Origin: CAVROT01 sp963722905
GTDB lineage: Bacteria; Pseudomonadota; Alphaproteobacteria; Rhodobacterales; Rhodobacteraceae
Assembly: GCA_963722905.1 (NCBI GenBank)
Contig: CAVROT010000015.1
Location: 62,001-126,000, forward strand
Reading direction: 5' to 3'
Length of the DNA: 64,000 bases
Shown: positions 25,848-35,035 of the stretch, piece after piece
How the letters are laid out: each line of letters starts with the position of its first letter
Numbering within the stretch: position 1 is the first letter of the stretch
Position numbers and translations under genes: made by a program
Notes under the pieces: generated by a model
The model's input: the letters and a program-made list of their open reading frames with translations, nothing else
Databases searched by the model: none
Told to the model about the DNA's origin: nothing

Positions 25848-26822
25848 CTAGTCGCGGTCAGGGCGCCCGGCAAGGCCGCCGGGGGCGGCGTCCCGCGGCT
25901 CGGCGGCGCGGCGGAGGCGGTCGTTGATGGCGTGCCCGAGGCCGTTCCGGGGGATCGGCGACACGGCGATGGCCAGGGCGCCCCGTTCGTCGAGGAGGCG
26001 GAGATGCGCGAAGAGGTTGGCGGCCGCCTCGACCAGATCGCCTGCCGGCGACAGGTTCAGCGTCGCCCCGGCGATACACGGACCGAAGCCCAGCAATGCC
26101 TCGCCCGGCCGCGCCGCCTCCGCGTCCAGCCGCACCGTTCCACGCGGCGCGTAATGCGAGGCGAGCTGCCCCGGCGCCGACACCGGACCCGGCCCCGCGG
26201 GCAGCAGGGCGCCCCCCAGCGCCGCCTCGACGGCCTCCAGCGGCAGGCCGCCCGGGCGCAGCAGATGTGGCGCGGGATCGGTGCCGAGGATGGTCGATTC
26301 GACGCCGACCGCGCAGGCCCCGCCGTCCAGCACCGCGTCGATGCGGCCGTCGAGCCCCGCCAGCACATGCGCCGCCGTCGTCGGGCTGATGCGCCCGGAC
26401 GGGTTGGCCGACGGCGCCGCGACGGGCACCCGCGCCAGCGACAGCAGGTCGCGCGCCTGATCGGGCCCGGGCACCCGGATCGCGACGGTGGCGAGGCCCG
26501 CCGTGACCAGCGGCGACAGCGGATGGCCGTCGCGCAATGGCGCCACGAGTGTCAGCGGCCCCGGCCAGAACGCTGTCGCCAGATCCAGCGCCGCGCGGGA
26601 AAGGTGCGCGAGGTCGCGCGCCGCGTCGACGTCGTGGACATGCACGATAAGCGGGTTGAACCGCGGCCGGCCCTTCGCCTCGAAGACCCGCGCCACCGCA
26701 CGGTCGTCGGTTGCGTCGGCACCAAGGCCGTAGACCGTTTCGGTCGCGAAGGCGACGAGCCGGCCCTGCGCCAGCAGCCGCGCCGCGCGCGTCACGTCCC
26801 CGAAGGGCAGGCGCTGCGTCAT
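25848..26822 (-). CDS. L-threonylcarbamoyladenylate synthase (Sua5 type)
   Basis: A 324-residue Sua5/YciO/YrdC protein that makes threonylcarbamoyl-AMP from threonine, bicarbonate and ATP for tRNA t6A modification. Marks are GRLVAFATETVYGLGADAT, KGRPRFNPLIVHV, ATAFWPGPLTLV, VPVAAPSANPSGRISPT, and VGVESTILG; after residue 210 comes the Sua5 C-terminal domain beginning GQLASHYAPR. The ATG opens a typical N-terminus; the ORF runs far upstream but without a plausible domain. Only 23 bp separate it from hmgA. Confidence 0.92.
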   Translation of the reverse strand: MTQRLPFGDVTRAARLLAQGRLVAFATETVYGLGADATDDRAVARVFEAKGRPRFNPLIVHVHDVDAARDLAHLSRAALDLATAFWPGPLTLVAPLRDGHPLSPLVTAGLATVAIRVPGPDQARDLLSLARVPVAAPSANPSGRISPTTAAHVLAGLDGRIDAVLDGGACAVGVESTILGTDPAPHLLRPGGLPLEAVEAALGGALLPAGPGPVSAPGQLASHYAPRGTVRLDAEAARPGEALLGFGPCIAGATLNLSPAGDLVEAAANLFAHLRLLDERGALAIAVSPIPRNGLGHAINDRLRRAAEPRDAAPGGLAGRPDRD

Positions 26823-27386
26823 CCGCTGCAGACCGCCGCGGAGGCGCGTCGGGACGGGAGACCTCTGCGGTGGATCGCCGCCGGGGTCTCGCCCGCACCT
26901 CGCGCGCGGTTCGTCATCGCGAAAGGACCGCGTCGCGCGTATTGGGGGGACTGGTCGTCGTCCGGTATCCGGCGAATTGCGCGCGCGATGCCATGCCGGC
27001 CGATATCTTCGACCCGCCGTATCCACTTCTGTGTCCAACGCGCTGTCGACGGGGCGGCCTGTCGTCGCGATGCGGCCCGGCAGCGGCGCCTCCGCCCGGC
27101 GCTGTCCGGCCGGGCCGATTGCCGGCCGCCCTGCCAAGTCGCTCTGCCATCTCAGCCTACACCCCTCGAACGGGGGTGCCGCCCCCCCCGGCCCGGGCCG
27201 GCCACCGGGCCGCCCGATGCTGCGCGCCGCCGGCGCCATCCCGCCGAACGCGGCGCAGAGCGTCCGGTGACGCTGCGTCCCGGTTGCCGGACCGGTTCGA
27301 CACGCCCACCTTGGCGCAAGTTCGACAATTCGACCGGGCCGCGCTACCGACGTCCTCAGAGTGCGCCGCCTGCCCGAGGAGTTTCA
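26823..27386. other. Intergenic region between divergent genes
   Basis: About 560 bp between the minus-strand Sua5 gene and the plus-strand acyl-CoA dehydrogenase. Long forward frames cross it but have no recognisable product and poor codon pattern. Promoters for both genes must lie here. A C-run (gccgcccccccc at 27180) flanked by GC palindromes is the only notable feature. Confidence 0.5.
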
Positions 27387-29093
27387 ATGCCCTATCGCGC
27401 GCCGACCCCCGACTACGAGTTCCTCTTGTCAAAGGTGGTCGGACTGGACGCCGTCACCGCCACCGAGCGCTTCGCGGAGGCGACGCCGGACGTGACGGGT
27501 GCCATCCTGACCGAGGCCGCCCGGTTGTGCGAGGAGGTGCTGGCACCGCTGCAGCGCGCCGGCGACCTGCATCCCGCGCGGCTGGAGAATGGCGTGGTGC
27601 GCACCTCCCCCGGATTTGCCGAAGGCTACCGCGCCATCGCCGAGGGCGGGTGGGTCGGCATGTCCGCATCGCCCGAGCATGGCGGCATGGGTCTGCCCAT
27701 GGCCGTGACGACGACGGTGAACGAGATGATGTCGGCCGCCTGCCTGTCGCTCCAGCTGAACCCGCTGATGACCCAAGGTCAGATCGAGGCGCTGGAGCAT
27801 CACGCCTCGGACGAGATCCGGTCGCTCTACCTGCCCAGGCTGGTGTCGGGCGAATGGTGCGGCACGATGAACCTGACCGAGCCGCAGGCCGGCAGCGACG
27901 TGGGCGCGCTGCGCACCCGGGCCGAACCCGCGGACGACGGGACCTACCGCATCACGGGCCAGAAGATCTACATCAGCTGGGCCGACAACGACTTTACCTC
28001 TAACGTCTGCCATCTGGTCCTGGCGCGCCTGCCCGACGGCGTCGAAGGCACGAAAGGCATCAGCCTCTTCATGGTGCCCAAGTTCCTGCCCGACGCTGAC
28101 GGGAACGCCGGCACGCCCAACGACCTGCGCGTCGTGTCGCTGGAGCACAAGCTGGGGCTGCATGGCTCGCCCACCGCGGTGATGGAGTATTCCGGCGCGA
28201 CCGGTTGGATGGTCGGCCCCCCCAGCGGCGGCATGGCGGCGATGTTCACGATGATGAACAACGCGCGCCTCGGCGTGGGCGTGCAGGGCGTCGGCGTGGC
28301 CGAGGCGGCCTACCAGCACGCGCTGGCCTATGCGATGGACCGCAGGCAGGGCCGCGCGGCGGGGGCCGGCAGCATTGCCGAACATGCCGACGTGCGCCGG
28401 ATGCTCACAACGATGCGGGCGGACATCTACGCGGCGCGGGGCATCGCGCTCCTCTGCGCCGTCGCCATCGACATGGGCACGGCGACGGAAGATGCCGACT
28501 GGCGCGCGCGCGGCGCGTTCCTCACCCCCATCGCCAAGGCGTTCGGCACCGATATAGGCATGGAGGTCGCCCAGACCGGCATCCAGGTGCACGGCGGCAT
28601 GGGCTTCGTGGAAGAGACGGGCGCGGCGCAGTTCCTGCGCGACGTGCGGGTCACCGCGATCTACGAGGGCACGAACGGCATCCAGTCGATGGACCTCGTC
28701 GCACGCAAGATGTCCGATGGCGGCGATGCGGCCTATCGTCTGATCGAGGAGGTCCAGGCGGGCGCCGAGGCCGCGCGCAGCCGCCTGCCCGAACTGGCGC
28801 AGGCCGTCTGGGATGCGGCCGAGGCGCTGCGCGAATCGACCGAATGGCTGGTCGGTCAGGGCGACATGCAGGACCGCTTCGCCGGTGCGGTGCCCTATCT
28901 GCGCGCGTTCGCCCGCGTGCTGGGCGGCCACATCCACCTTGCCTCGGCCATCGCCGCCGGCAAGGGGCCGCGCACCGCGCTCGCGGCGTTCTTCATCGAG
29001 CGTCTGCTGCCCGAACACGTGGGGCTTCTGGCGCATGTCCGGGCGGGGGCACCGGGTCTCTATGCCCTCGATATCGAGGAACTTGCCGCGTGA
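27387..29093 (+). CDS. dmdC: Acyl-CoA dehydrogenase, DmdC-like
   Basis: A 568-residue acyl-CoA dehydrogenase of the long DmdC type, which oxidises 3-methylmercaptopropionyl-CoA in DMSP demethylation or similar short acyl-CoAs. The N-terminus MPYRAPTPDYEFLLSKVVGL is typical. FAD and substrate motifs: CGTMNLTEPQAGSDVGALRT, QVHGGMGFVEETGAAQFLRD and AIYEGTNGIQSMDLVARK with the catalytic Glu near residue 427. A gagga site precedes the ATG; upstream in-frame codons are non-coding. dmdB and dmdD are not adjacent, so the substrate is not certain. The next clear gene is an MBL hydrolase, 220 bp on. Confidence 0.8.
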   Translation: MPYRAPTPDYEFLLSKVVGLDAVTATERFAEATPDVTGAILTEAARLCEEVLAPLQRAGDLHPARLENGVVRTSPGFAEGYRAIAEGGWVGMSASPEHGGMGLPMAVTTTVNEMMSAACLSLQLNPLMTQGQIEALEHHASDEIRSLYLPRLVSGEWCGTMNLTEPQAGSDVGALRTRAEPADDGTYRITGQKIYISWADNDFTSNVCHLVLARLPDGVEGTKGISLFMVPKFLPDADGNAGTPNDLRVVSLEHKLGLHGSPTAVMEYSGATGWMVGPPSGGMAAMFTMMNNARLGVGVQGVGVAEAAYQHALAYAMDRRQGRAAGAGSIAEHADVRRMLTTMRADIYAARGIALLCAVAIDMGTATEDADWRARGAFLTPIAKAFGTDIGMEVAQTGIQVHGGMGFVEETGAAQFLRDVRVTAIYEGTNGIQSMDLVARKMSDGGDAAYRLIEEVQAGAEAARSRLPELAQAVWDAAEALRESTEWLVGQGDMQDRFAGAVPYLRAFARVLGGHIHLASAIAAGKGPRTALAAFFIERLLPEHVGLLAHVRAGAPGLYALDIEELAA

Positions 29094-29312
29094 TGATCGG
29101 CGACCCGTGCGTCAGCTGCCAGGACAACAGCGGCGGCGCGGTGGTCGTTCCGCATCACGGCCCCCTCGCGGCGATGCCGGGCGGGGATCGCGCGCGTGGC
29201 CTGCTCGATCTGGCGGCGCAGGCGAAAGGCGCCGACGTCCGACGTAAGCCTGGGCGGTCAGCGGGAAACTGCCGAACCGGCGACGAACGCCAGGCACGGC
29301 ACCCTCCGCGCA

Positions 29313-30479
29313 ATGCGTGACGGCGGCGACGTGCGCCGGCCGGCCGCGTCGGGTGTCGGGCTGCCGGCAGAGGGCGCTTCGACGCATAGCCACGGCGGCG
29401 GCCCGCTGCCCGGGCCCGCAGATGTCCGGGAGACCGAAGGCATCCGCCACCCTTTCGATGCACCCGCACCGGGCGAGACGGTCGAGGTGGCCCCGGGGAT
29501 CGTGTGGCTGCGGCTGCCCCTGCCGATGGCGCTGGATCACGTCAACGTCTACGCCCTGGACGACGGAGACGGGTGGACCGTCGTCGACACCGGCTTCGAC
29601 ACCGCCCGTACCCGCGCGATGTGGGAGGCGGCGCTGGCCGGTCCGCTGGCGGGACGCCCGGTGCGGCGGGTGGTCGCGACGCACCACCATCCCGACCACA
29701 TCGGCCTCGCCGGCTGGTTCGCGCGCCGCGGGGCCGAGGTGGTCACGACCCGCACGGCATGGCTGACGGCGCGGATGCTGGTGCTGGACGAACAGGCCGC
29801 CCCGCCGCCCGAGACGCTGGCCTTCTGGCGCGGCGCCGGCATGGCCCCCGACATCTACGCCGCGCGCCGCGCCGCGCGGCCCTTCAATTTCGCCGATTGC
29901 GTCGCACCGCTGCCGAACGGGTTCAACCGTCTGGTCAACGGTGGAACCTTCAATGCCGGCGGGCGGACATGGGACGTGCGTATGGGAGACGGCCACGCGC
30001 CCGAGCATGCGACGCTGTGGTCGCGGACGGGCGATCTGGTGCTCGGGGGCGACCAGCTTCTGCCCTCGATCAGCCCCAACCTGGGCGTCTACCCGTCCGA
30101 GCCGCTGGCCGATCCCGTGGGCGACTGGCTGGCCGCCTGCGACAGGCTGGCCCCCTTCGCGACCGACGCCCAGCTGGTCCTGCCCGGTCACAAGACGCCC
30201 TATACCGGCCTGCCGCTGCGGATGCGCCAGCTGGCGCAGAACCACCACGGCGCCCTGTCGCGGCTGGAGGCATGGCTGGAAACGCCGCATACGGCGGCCG
30301 AGTGCTTTGCCCCCCTCTTCAAGCGCGAGATCGGCGAGGGGACCTATGGGCTCGCCCTGTCCGAGGCTCTGGCGCATTGCCTGCACCTTTGGCACACCGG
30401 GCGCGCCACGCGCACGGTGCGCGACGACGGTGCCTGGCTGTGGCAGGCGACGCGACCGGATGGAGGGACGACGGAATGA
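29313..30479 (+). CDS. MBL-fold metallo-hydrolase
   Basis: A protein of up to 388 residues with an intact metallo-beta-lactamase motif THHHPDHIGLAGWF near residue 124, then DGHAPEHATLW and VLGGDQLLPSISPN as the further metal ligands, and VLPGHKTPYTGLPLRM near the C-terminus. This matches the family with an added C-terminal winged-helix region (LACTB2-like). The domain begins at about residue 45, EGIRHPFDAP; the first 40 residues look poor, so the true start may be later. It overlaps the next gene by ATGA. A coenzyme A thioester substrate is conceivable given the upstream dehydrogenase. Confidence 0.8.
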   Translation: MRDGGDVRRPAASGVGLPAEGASTHSHGGGPLPGPADVRETEGIRHPFDAPAPGETVEVAPGIVWLRLPLPMALDHVNVYALDDGDGWTVVDTGFDTARTRAMWEAALAGPLAGRPVRRVVATHHHPDHIGLAGWFARRGAEVVTTRTAWLTARMLVLDEQAAPPPETLAFWRGAGMAPDIYAARRAARPFNFADCVAPLPNGFNRLVNGGTFNAGGRTWDVRMGDGHAPEHATLWSRTGDLVLGGDQLLPSISPNLGVYPSEPLADPVGDWLAACDRLAPFATDAQLVLPGHKTPYTGLPLRMRQLAQNHHGALSRLEAWLETPHTAAECFAPLFKREIGEGTYGLALSEALAHCLHLWHTGRATRTVRDDGAWLWQATRPDGGTTE

Positions 30480-30820
30480 CACGCATGGGGATCACCGCAG
30501 CGCTGCTGGCGGCGCTGGCCGCGCCGGTTGGCGCGCAGGGCACCGGCCGTGCCTTTTCGGGCGGGCATGTCTGCCAGCTCTTCGATGGGGCGACGCTGGT
30601 CTCGGGATCGTCCGATTGCCTGCTGGTCTTCTACATGGAGGCGGACCCCATTGGCATGATCGCCGAGTTCGAGGACAACGCCATCAGCGTGCGCGGCGAC
30701 TTCTTCGAGGACGACCGCGTCACCGTCGATGGCGCCCCGGCCACACGCGCCGTCCACCCGGCGCTGGACTGCTTCATCGTCGACGGCACCGCCCGCGCCC
30801 TCTGCGTCGGATCGAAATGA
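30476..30820 (+). CDS. Small exported protein
   Basis: A 114-residue protein with a signal peptide (GITAALLAALAAPVGAQG, cleavage after AQ or A-Q-G region). The mature part has paired cysteines (HVCQLFDG, SSDCLLVF, LDCFIV, ALCVG), suggesting disulfides in the periplasm. No family is recognised. Overlaps the metallo-hydrolase stop and the following gene start, so it is part of one operon. Confidence 0.7.
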   Translation: MTRMGITAALLAALAAPVGAQGTGRAFSGGHVCQLFDGATLVSGSSDCLLVFYMEADPIGMIAEFEDNAISVRGDFFEDDRVTVDGAPATRAVHPALDCFIVDGTARALCVGSK

Positions 30821-31374
30821 CCGGCGACCAGATCCGCACCACGGCCGAGGCGGCCGAGGACGCGGCCATGCCGCGTGCCCATGCCGTCCACGCCGACCCC
30901 GCCCGGCGCTCGGCCGAGGACGACCCGCTGCCGCCCGGCGTCGCGGGCACGCCCGTCGCCAGGAAGAGCCCGGCGCAATGGGCCTACCAGCGGCTCGTCC
31001 TCTACATCAGGAAGTTCGAGGAGGGTCTGGATGCCGAGCACGAGGTCGCGATGGGCCTCGTCGGCGGGGCGCAGGGCGTGCTGCGGATCCAGGGAATGGG
31101 GTATTTCGACCCGGACATCGTCACCTTCTACGGCACCGATCCGCAGGGCGCGCGGACGCAGCTTATTCAGCACGTGAGCCAGCTCAACGTCCTGCTGCGC
31201 GCGTTGCCCCGGCCCGCCGAACGCCCCGAGCCGCAGCGCATAGGGTTCCGGCTGGCTGCCGACCTGGAGGCCGTCGAGGATGCGTCGCCATCGGGCGCCG
31301 AGACCGTGACAGTGGCGGGGACATCGGATAAGCCACCCGCGAACGCTAACACGGAGACGGCAAAGGATGGCTGA
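30817..31374 (+). CDS. Hypothetical protein (DUF6173-like)
   Basis: A 185-residue protein without signal peptide. The N-terminal third is Ala/Asp-rich and disordered-looking; the core has SPAQWAYQRLVLYIRKFEEG, DAEHEVAMGLVGGAQGVLRI, GMGYFDPDIVTFYG and GARTQLIQHVSQLNVLLRAL. I recall this core as the alphaproteobacterial DUF6173 family; the function is unknown. The tail is again low complexity. Overlaps both neighbours, which argues that it is a real gene. Confidence 0.7.
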   Translation: MTGDQIRTTAEAAEDAAMPRAHAVHADPARRSAEDDPLPPGVAGTPVARKSPAQWAYQRLVLYIRKFEEGLDAEHEVAMGLVGGAQGVLRIQGMGYFDPDIVTFYGTDPQGARTQLIQHVSQLNVLLRALPRPAERPEPQRIGFRLAADLEAVEDASPSGAETVTVAGTSDKPPANANTETAKDG

Positions 31375-31504
31375 GCATCACAAGCACGGGTCGATGGACA
31401 TCGAGGTGCAGGAGAAAACGTTCGCGGGCTTCGTCACGTGGTCCGTCCGCACCGTCATCGCCGTCGTCGTCACGCTGATCCTGCTGGCGCTGATCAACGG
31501 ATGA
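31367..31504 (+). CDS. aa3-type cytochrome c oxidase subunit IV
   Basis: A 45-residue protein: a His-rich start (MAEHHKHGSMDIEVQEKTFA), then one transmembrane helix (VIAVVVTLILLALING). This is the form of the small subunit IV of aa3-type oxidases in Rhodobacterales such as Paracoccus. It should sit in the inner membrane with the oxidase core. The other cox genes are not in this window. It has an aaagg ribosome site and overlaps both the preceding stop and the following lipoprotein start. Confidence 0.85.
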   Translation: MAEHHKHGSMDIEVQEKTFAGFVTWSVRTVIAVVVTLILLALING

Positions 31505-32121
31505 TCCGGGCGGCTTTGGCGGCCGCGTTGATGGTGCTGGCCGGTTGCGGCACGTCCGTCATGGCACCGGACGCTGAAGTCGCGCGCCGCGCCTATGCGT
31601 CGGACGGGCCGTCGTCGCTGACGCTCTACACCGTCATCAACAACCGCAACGAGGACGGCGCCCACACCGCGCTGCTGATCGACGGCAGCCAGCGGGTGCT
31701 CTGGGATCCGGCGGGGTCGTTCTATCACCCTGCAGCACCCGAGCAGAACGACCTGCTCTACGGCTTCACCCCGACGATCCAACTGGTCTACGAGGATTAC
31801 CACGCGCGCGAGACGTTCCGAATCGTCAAGCAGACCGTGCCGGTCAGCCGCGCGGTAGCCGACAAGGCGATGCGATTGGCCGCACAGGCCGGTCCGGCGT
31901 GGCCGGCGACCTGCTCGATCAAGACGACGGGCATCCTGCGGCAGCTCCCGGGCTTCGGATCCATTCCGTCGGCCTGGTACCCCAAGCGGACCATGCGGGC
32001 CTTCGCCGACCTGCCGGGCGTCGCGACCCGAACGGTCACCGACGACGACGCCGACGACAATCACGGCGTCCTCATCCGCGTCACCCGCCCCGCCGGCCCG
32101 ACCGTCGTGCCGGGTGGCTGA
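31501..32121 (+). CDS. Putative lipoprotein
   Basis: A 206-residue protein with a lipoprotein signal peptide: ALAAALMVLAGCGTS, Cys at about residue 16. The mature part (YTVINNRNEDGAHTALLIDG, SQRVLWDPAGSFYH, then ATCSIKTTGILRQLPGF with a Cys, and a basic YPKRTMRAFAD) resembles small NlpC-like or DUF4105-like peptidase folds that have Cys and His, but I cannot confirm a family. Its ATG overlaps the CoxIV stop. Confidence 0.75.
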   Translation: MIRAALAAALMVLAGCGTSVMAPDAEVARRAYASDGPSSLTLYTVINNRNEDGAHTALLIDGSQRVLWDPAGSFYHPAAPEQNDLLYGFTPTIQLVYEDYHARETFRIVKQTVPVSRAVADKAMRLAAQAGPAWPATCSIKTTGILRQLPGFGSIPSAWYPKRTMRAFADLPGVATRTVTDDDADDNHGVLIRVTRPAGPTVVPGG

Positions 32122-32304
32122 AGAGCCGGGCGTCTAAAGGGCCGGGTGGCTAAAGCAGCGTCCGGTGCCTCGCGTATGCAAAGGCAGTTCGAAAGACGTT
32201 CCGAAAGTGCGATCGATCTCCTCGCCGGTATGCAGCGGCCCGCCGATCCACGCCGGCACGGTTGCGGCGGCGCACAGCCCCCGGACCCGGAGGGCGGACG
32301 GCGG

Positions 32305-32634
32305 CTAACCGGTCACTGCCAGTCCCGCCGCCAGCGTCGCCGCCCCGGCGGAGGCCGCCGCCAGCGTGCTGCGCGTGACAAGACCGACCGCCAGCGCCGC
32401 AAGCGCCGCCGCCCCGCGGACGGGATCGAAGCTGCCGTTCGTCGCGGGCGGCCAGATCACCAGCGGCGCCACCATTCCGGGCAGCACCGCGACAGGCGTG
32501 TAGCGCAGCATCCGCAACACCCATGCCGGCATCGGCCGGTCGCCGATCAGGCCCAGGAAAGAGAACCGGATCGCAAAGGTGCCAAGCCCCAGAAGGCCGA
32601 TGATCGTCCAGATCTGCCCCGTCGAATAACTCAT
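32305..32634 (-). CDS. azlD: AzlD family branched-chain amino acid exporter subunit
   Basis: A 109-residue membrane protein with about four helices, starting YSTGQIWTIIGLLGLGTFAIRF and continuing DRPMPAWVLRMLRYTPVAVL PG-type and LAALAVGLVTR segments typical of AzlD. It pairs with AzlC upstream, whose stop overlaps its ATG. Together they export branched-chain or other neutral amino acids. Confidence 0.9.
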   Translation of the reverse strand: MSYSTGQIWTIIGLLGLGTFAIRFSFLGLIGDRPMPAWVLRMLRYTPVAVLPGMVAPLVIWPPATNGSFDPVRGAAALAALAVGLVTRSTLAAASAGAATLAAGLAVTG

Positions 32635-33362
32635 CTCCGCCGCTCCATCGCCGTCTCGACCGCGGCGCCCGCCAGCATGGCGCAGCCCGCCGCCACCAGC
32701 AGCCCGGTGCCGGACGGCAAACCGGCCAGCAGCAGCGACACCGCCACCGACATGCCCGCGGCCGCGACATGGGCCGCGGATTTCAGCATCGGGGCCACGA
32801 CGGCGATGAAGGTGATGGGCAGCGCGAAGTCCAGCGCCCAGCCTTCGGGGATCAGGGCGCCTGCGCGCGCGCCGACCCATGTCCCGCCCAGCCAGATCGG
32901 CACCAGAACGGCGGCGGTTCCGGCGAAGTAGCCCATCTTCTCGGGCAGGGTCATGCCGGGCCGGGCCTCGTATTCCGACACGCTGGCGGCATAGGTCATG
33001 TCGAAGTTGGCGTAGGCCACCAGCGCCCGCTGCCACAGCGGTGCCGCGCCGAGGTGCGGGACGAGGGCGGCGGAATACATCGCCATGCGCAGGTTCACAG
33101 CCAGCCCCGCAGCGAGAACCGCCCAGATCGGCGCGCCCTCGGTCATCTGCTGGAGCGCCGCGAACTGCGACGCCCCCGCGATCACCAGCGACGTCAGCCC
33201 CATCACGGCCGCGATGTCGAGCCCCGCCTCGGTCGCGACGACGCCGAAGAGGACGGCGAAGGGCCCCGCCACCAGCAGGAACGGAAGCCCCGCCGCCGCT
33301 CCTCTGAGAAAGGCGCCGCGCGGCCCGGCGGGGCGCTCATCGATGTCGGTGGAGCCTGCCAC
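32631..33362 (-). CDS. azlC: AzlC family amino acid exporter subunit
   Basis: A 243-residue inner-membrane protein with several transmembrane helices. FLRGAAAGLPFLLVAGPFAV, GLTSLVIAGASQFAALQQM, LAVNLRMAMYSAALVPHLG and TYAASVSEYEARPGM are typical AzlC blocks. It is the larger subunit of the AzlCD exporter; coupled by a 4-bp overlap to azlD. No Lrp gene adjoins it here. Confidence 0.92.
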   Translation of the reverse strand: MAGSTDIDERPAGPRGAFLRGAAAGLPFLLVAGPFAVLFGVVATEAGLDIAAVMGLTSLVIAGASQFAALQQMTEGAPIWAVLAAGLAVNLRMAMYSAALVPHLGAAPLWQRALVAYANFDMTYAASVSEYEARPGMTLPEKMGYFAGTAAVLVPIWLGGTWVGARAGALIPEGWALDFALPITFIAVVAPMLKSAAHVAAAGMSVAVSLLLAGLPSGTGLLVAAGCAMLAGAAVETAMERRR

Positions 33363-33746
33363 GTTCCCGTCCTAGACTGTGCGTCGTTCCAGGGGTCTGA
33401 CGCAGCGGGGCGGCGTGTTCAAATGACAAATGACGATGCTCCGGATCACGGGCGCCGACGCATCGTCGCCGACGGCCATGCGCCGCGGCGACAGGGCGTC
33501 GACGGCGGTCGCCCCGGCGACGGCAGCGCGATCGGACCGGGCCCCGGCAGCGCCGCCCTCGCCGGTGGTCTCGGCCGGGAGGACGCCCCTGCCGGCGAGG
33601 GCAAGGCTCCCTCGGGGAGGCACGTATCCGGCGGCGGGCCACCGCCCCCCTCCGGTGGACGCGCACTCGGCGCGAAACGCCGTAACCACCCGCCGGCCGT
33701 GCCGACTGCGGTGGGCGGCGGGGGCCCCACTGCCCTCACCGAAGGC
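33363..33746. other. Intergenic between azlC and fdhD
   Basis: About 380 bp. A forward frame in phase with fdhD is open from an ATG at 33423, but its codons use A and T at third positions far more than fdhD itself, and it encodes a Gly/Pro/Arg-rich stretch. I treat it as untranslated leader and promoter DNA. Confidence 0.5.
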
Positions 33747-34625
33747 GTGACAGGCCCCAGCGACGCCAGCTACGTCATCGCCCCCGATCCCGACCGCGCG
33801 GACCTGACCCGTATCGTGCAGGGCACCGACCAGACCGGCGCGCGCGGCCCCGTCCGCGTGGTCGAGGAGCGGGCGCTGACGATCTACCTCAACGGGGCCG
33901 AGATCGTGACCGCCATGACCATCGGCGACTGGCCCGAATATCTGGCGCTGGGGTTCCTGCACAATCAGGGGATGCTCGGCCCGGGCGAGACGGTGACCGG
34001 CGTCGATCACGACGCGGATCTCGGCGTCGTGATCGTGCGCACCGACGGGACCACGACCTACGAGGAGAAGCTGTCGCGCAAGACCCGCACCTCGGGCTGC
34101 GCGGTCGGCACCGTCTTCGGCGACATGATGGAGGGGCTGGAGGGCCTCACCCTGCCGCCGGCCGAGGTCCGAACCTCGTGGCTCTATGCGCTGGCCGCGA
34201 CCATCAACACCACGCCCAGCCTCTATCTGGAGGCGGGCGCGATCCACGGCACGGTCCTATGCCGGCGCGACCGGCCGCTGGTCTACATGGAGGACGTCGG
34301 CCGCCACAACGCGGTGGACAAGATCGCCGGCTGGATGCTGTCCGAGGACGTGCCGGCCGGGGACAAGATCCTCTACACCACCGGGCGGCTGACCTCGGAA
34401 ATGGTGATCAAGACGGCGCTGATGGGGATCCCGGTGCTGGTCTCGCGTTCGGGTTTCACCGCCTGGGGGGTCGAGATCGCGGAGCGGGTCGGCCTCACGC
34501 TGATCGGGCGGATGCGGGGACGGCGCTTCACCTGCCTTGCGGGCGAGGACCGGCTGGTGCGCGACGCCGATCCCGCCGGCGGGGACGAGGACCGCCGCCA
34601 CCGCCGCAAGGGCGCCGAGGGATGA
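33747..34625 (+). CDS. fdhD: Formate dehydrogenase accessory sulfurtransferase FdhD
   Basis: FdhD passes sulfur to the molybdenum cofactor of formate dehydrogenase. Family blocks are VRVVEERALTIYLNGAEIVT, MTIGDWPEYLALGFLHNQGM, RTSGCAVGTVFG with the conserved Cys near 118, YMEDVGRHNAVDKIAGWM, ILYTTGRLTSEMVIKTALMG and LVSRSGFTAWGVEIAERVGLT. Only one Cys is seen at the loop where some relatives have two. The GTG start gives 292 residues, a normal length; an ATG at 33423 would add 108 low-complexity residues. Its stop overlaps the next gene, and mobA, mobB and moeA follow. Confidence 0.88.
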   Translation: MTGPSDASYVIAPDPDRADLTRIVQGTDQTGARGPVRVVEERALTIYLNGAEIVTAMTIGDWPEYLALGFLHNQGMLGPGETVTGVDHDADLGVVIVRTDGTTTYEEKLSRKTRTSGCAVGTVFGDMMEGLEGLTLPPAEVRTSWLYALAATINTTPSLYLEAGAIHGTVLCRRDRPLVYMEDVGRHNAVDKIAGWMLSEDVPAGDKILYTTGRLTSEMVIKTALMGIPVLVSRSGFTAWGVEIAERVGLTLIGRMRGRRFTCLAGEDRLVRDADPAGGDEDRRHRRKGAEG

Positions 34626-35035
34626 GCCCGGCCGGGACGATCGCCCTGATCGCGGCGGTGCCGTTCGCCATCGCGGCGCTGGCGGGCCTGCTCTGGTGGC
34701 CGCTCAAGGCGTGGACCGACCTTTGCGGCGTGGTCCGCGCCGTGCCGCCCGGGCGCCGCCCGCCCTACTGGCCGGACGAGGATCCCCGCGCCTTCGCCAT
34801 GTCGCGCGCAAGCCTGGCACTGTCGCCGTCCGACCTGCGCCCCGACCGAGTGGCCCGGCGCGCAGGCTTCGGACTGCTGAGGGTCGCGGTGCTGATCGGC
34901 GGGGCGGGTCCCGCGGCACCCGAAGAGCTGGTGCGCGCCGTCCGCCGGTACCGCATCGCGGCCATCGGCGCGCCGGTCGTCTTCGTCGTCGGGTCGGGTG
35001 TCGCGCTACGGCTGGTCGAGGGACTGCTGGCGTGA
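34622..35035 (+). CDS. Membrane protein of unknown function
   Basis: A 137-residue protein with an N-terminal hydrophobic helix (IALIAAVPFAIAALAGLLWW) and a second near the C-terminus (IAAIGAPVVFVVGSGVALRL); the loop between is Pro/Arg-rich. No family is recognised. It overlaps fdhD and mobA by 4 bp each, so it belongs to the molybdenum-cofactor operon. Confidence 0.7.
   Translation: MSPAGTIALIAAVPFAIAALAGLLWWPLKAWTDLCGVVRAVPPGRRPPYWPDEDPRAFAMSRASLALSPSDLRPDRVARRAGFGLLRVAVLIGGAGPAAPEELVRAVRRYRIAAIGAPVVFVVGSGVALRLVEGLLA

Noticed and set aside
25932..27386. N-terminal extension of the acyl-CoA dehydrogenase
   Set aside because: The 1053-codon frame includes antisense of the Sua5 gene; the family start MPYRAP and a gagga site fix the ATG at 27387.
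29094..29312. 75-codon ORF starting MIGDPC after the acyl-CoA dehydrogenase
   Set aside because: Start overlaps the stop attractively, but the product has no domain and lapses into Arg-rich sequence. Left unannotated.
33423..33746. 108-residue N-terminal extension of FdhD
   Set aside because: Codon third positions and low-complexity content differ from the rest of the gene; family length fits the later GTG.
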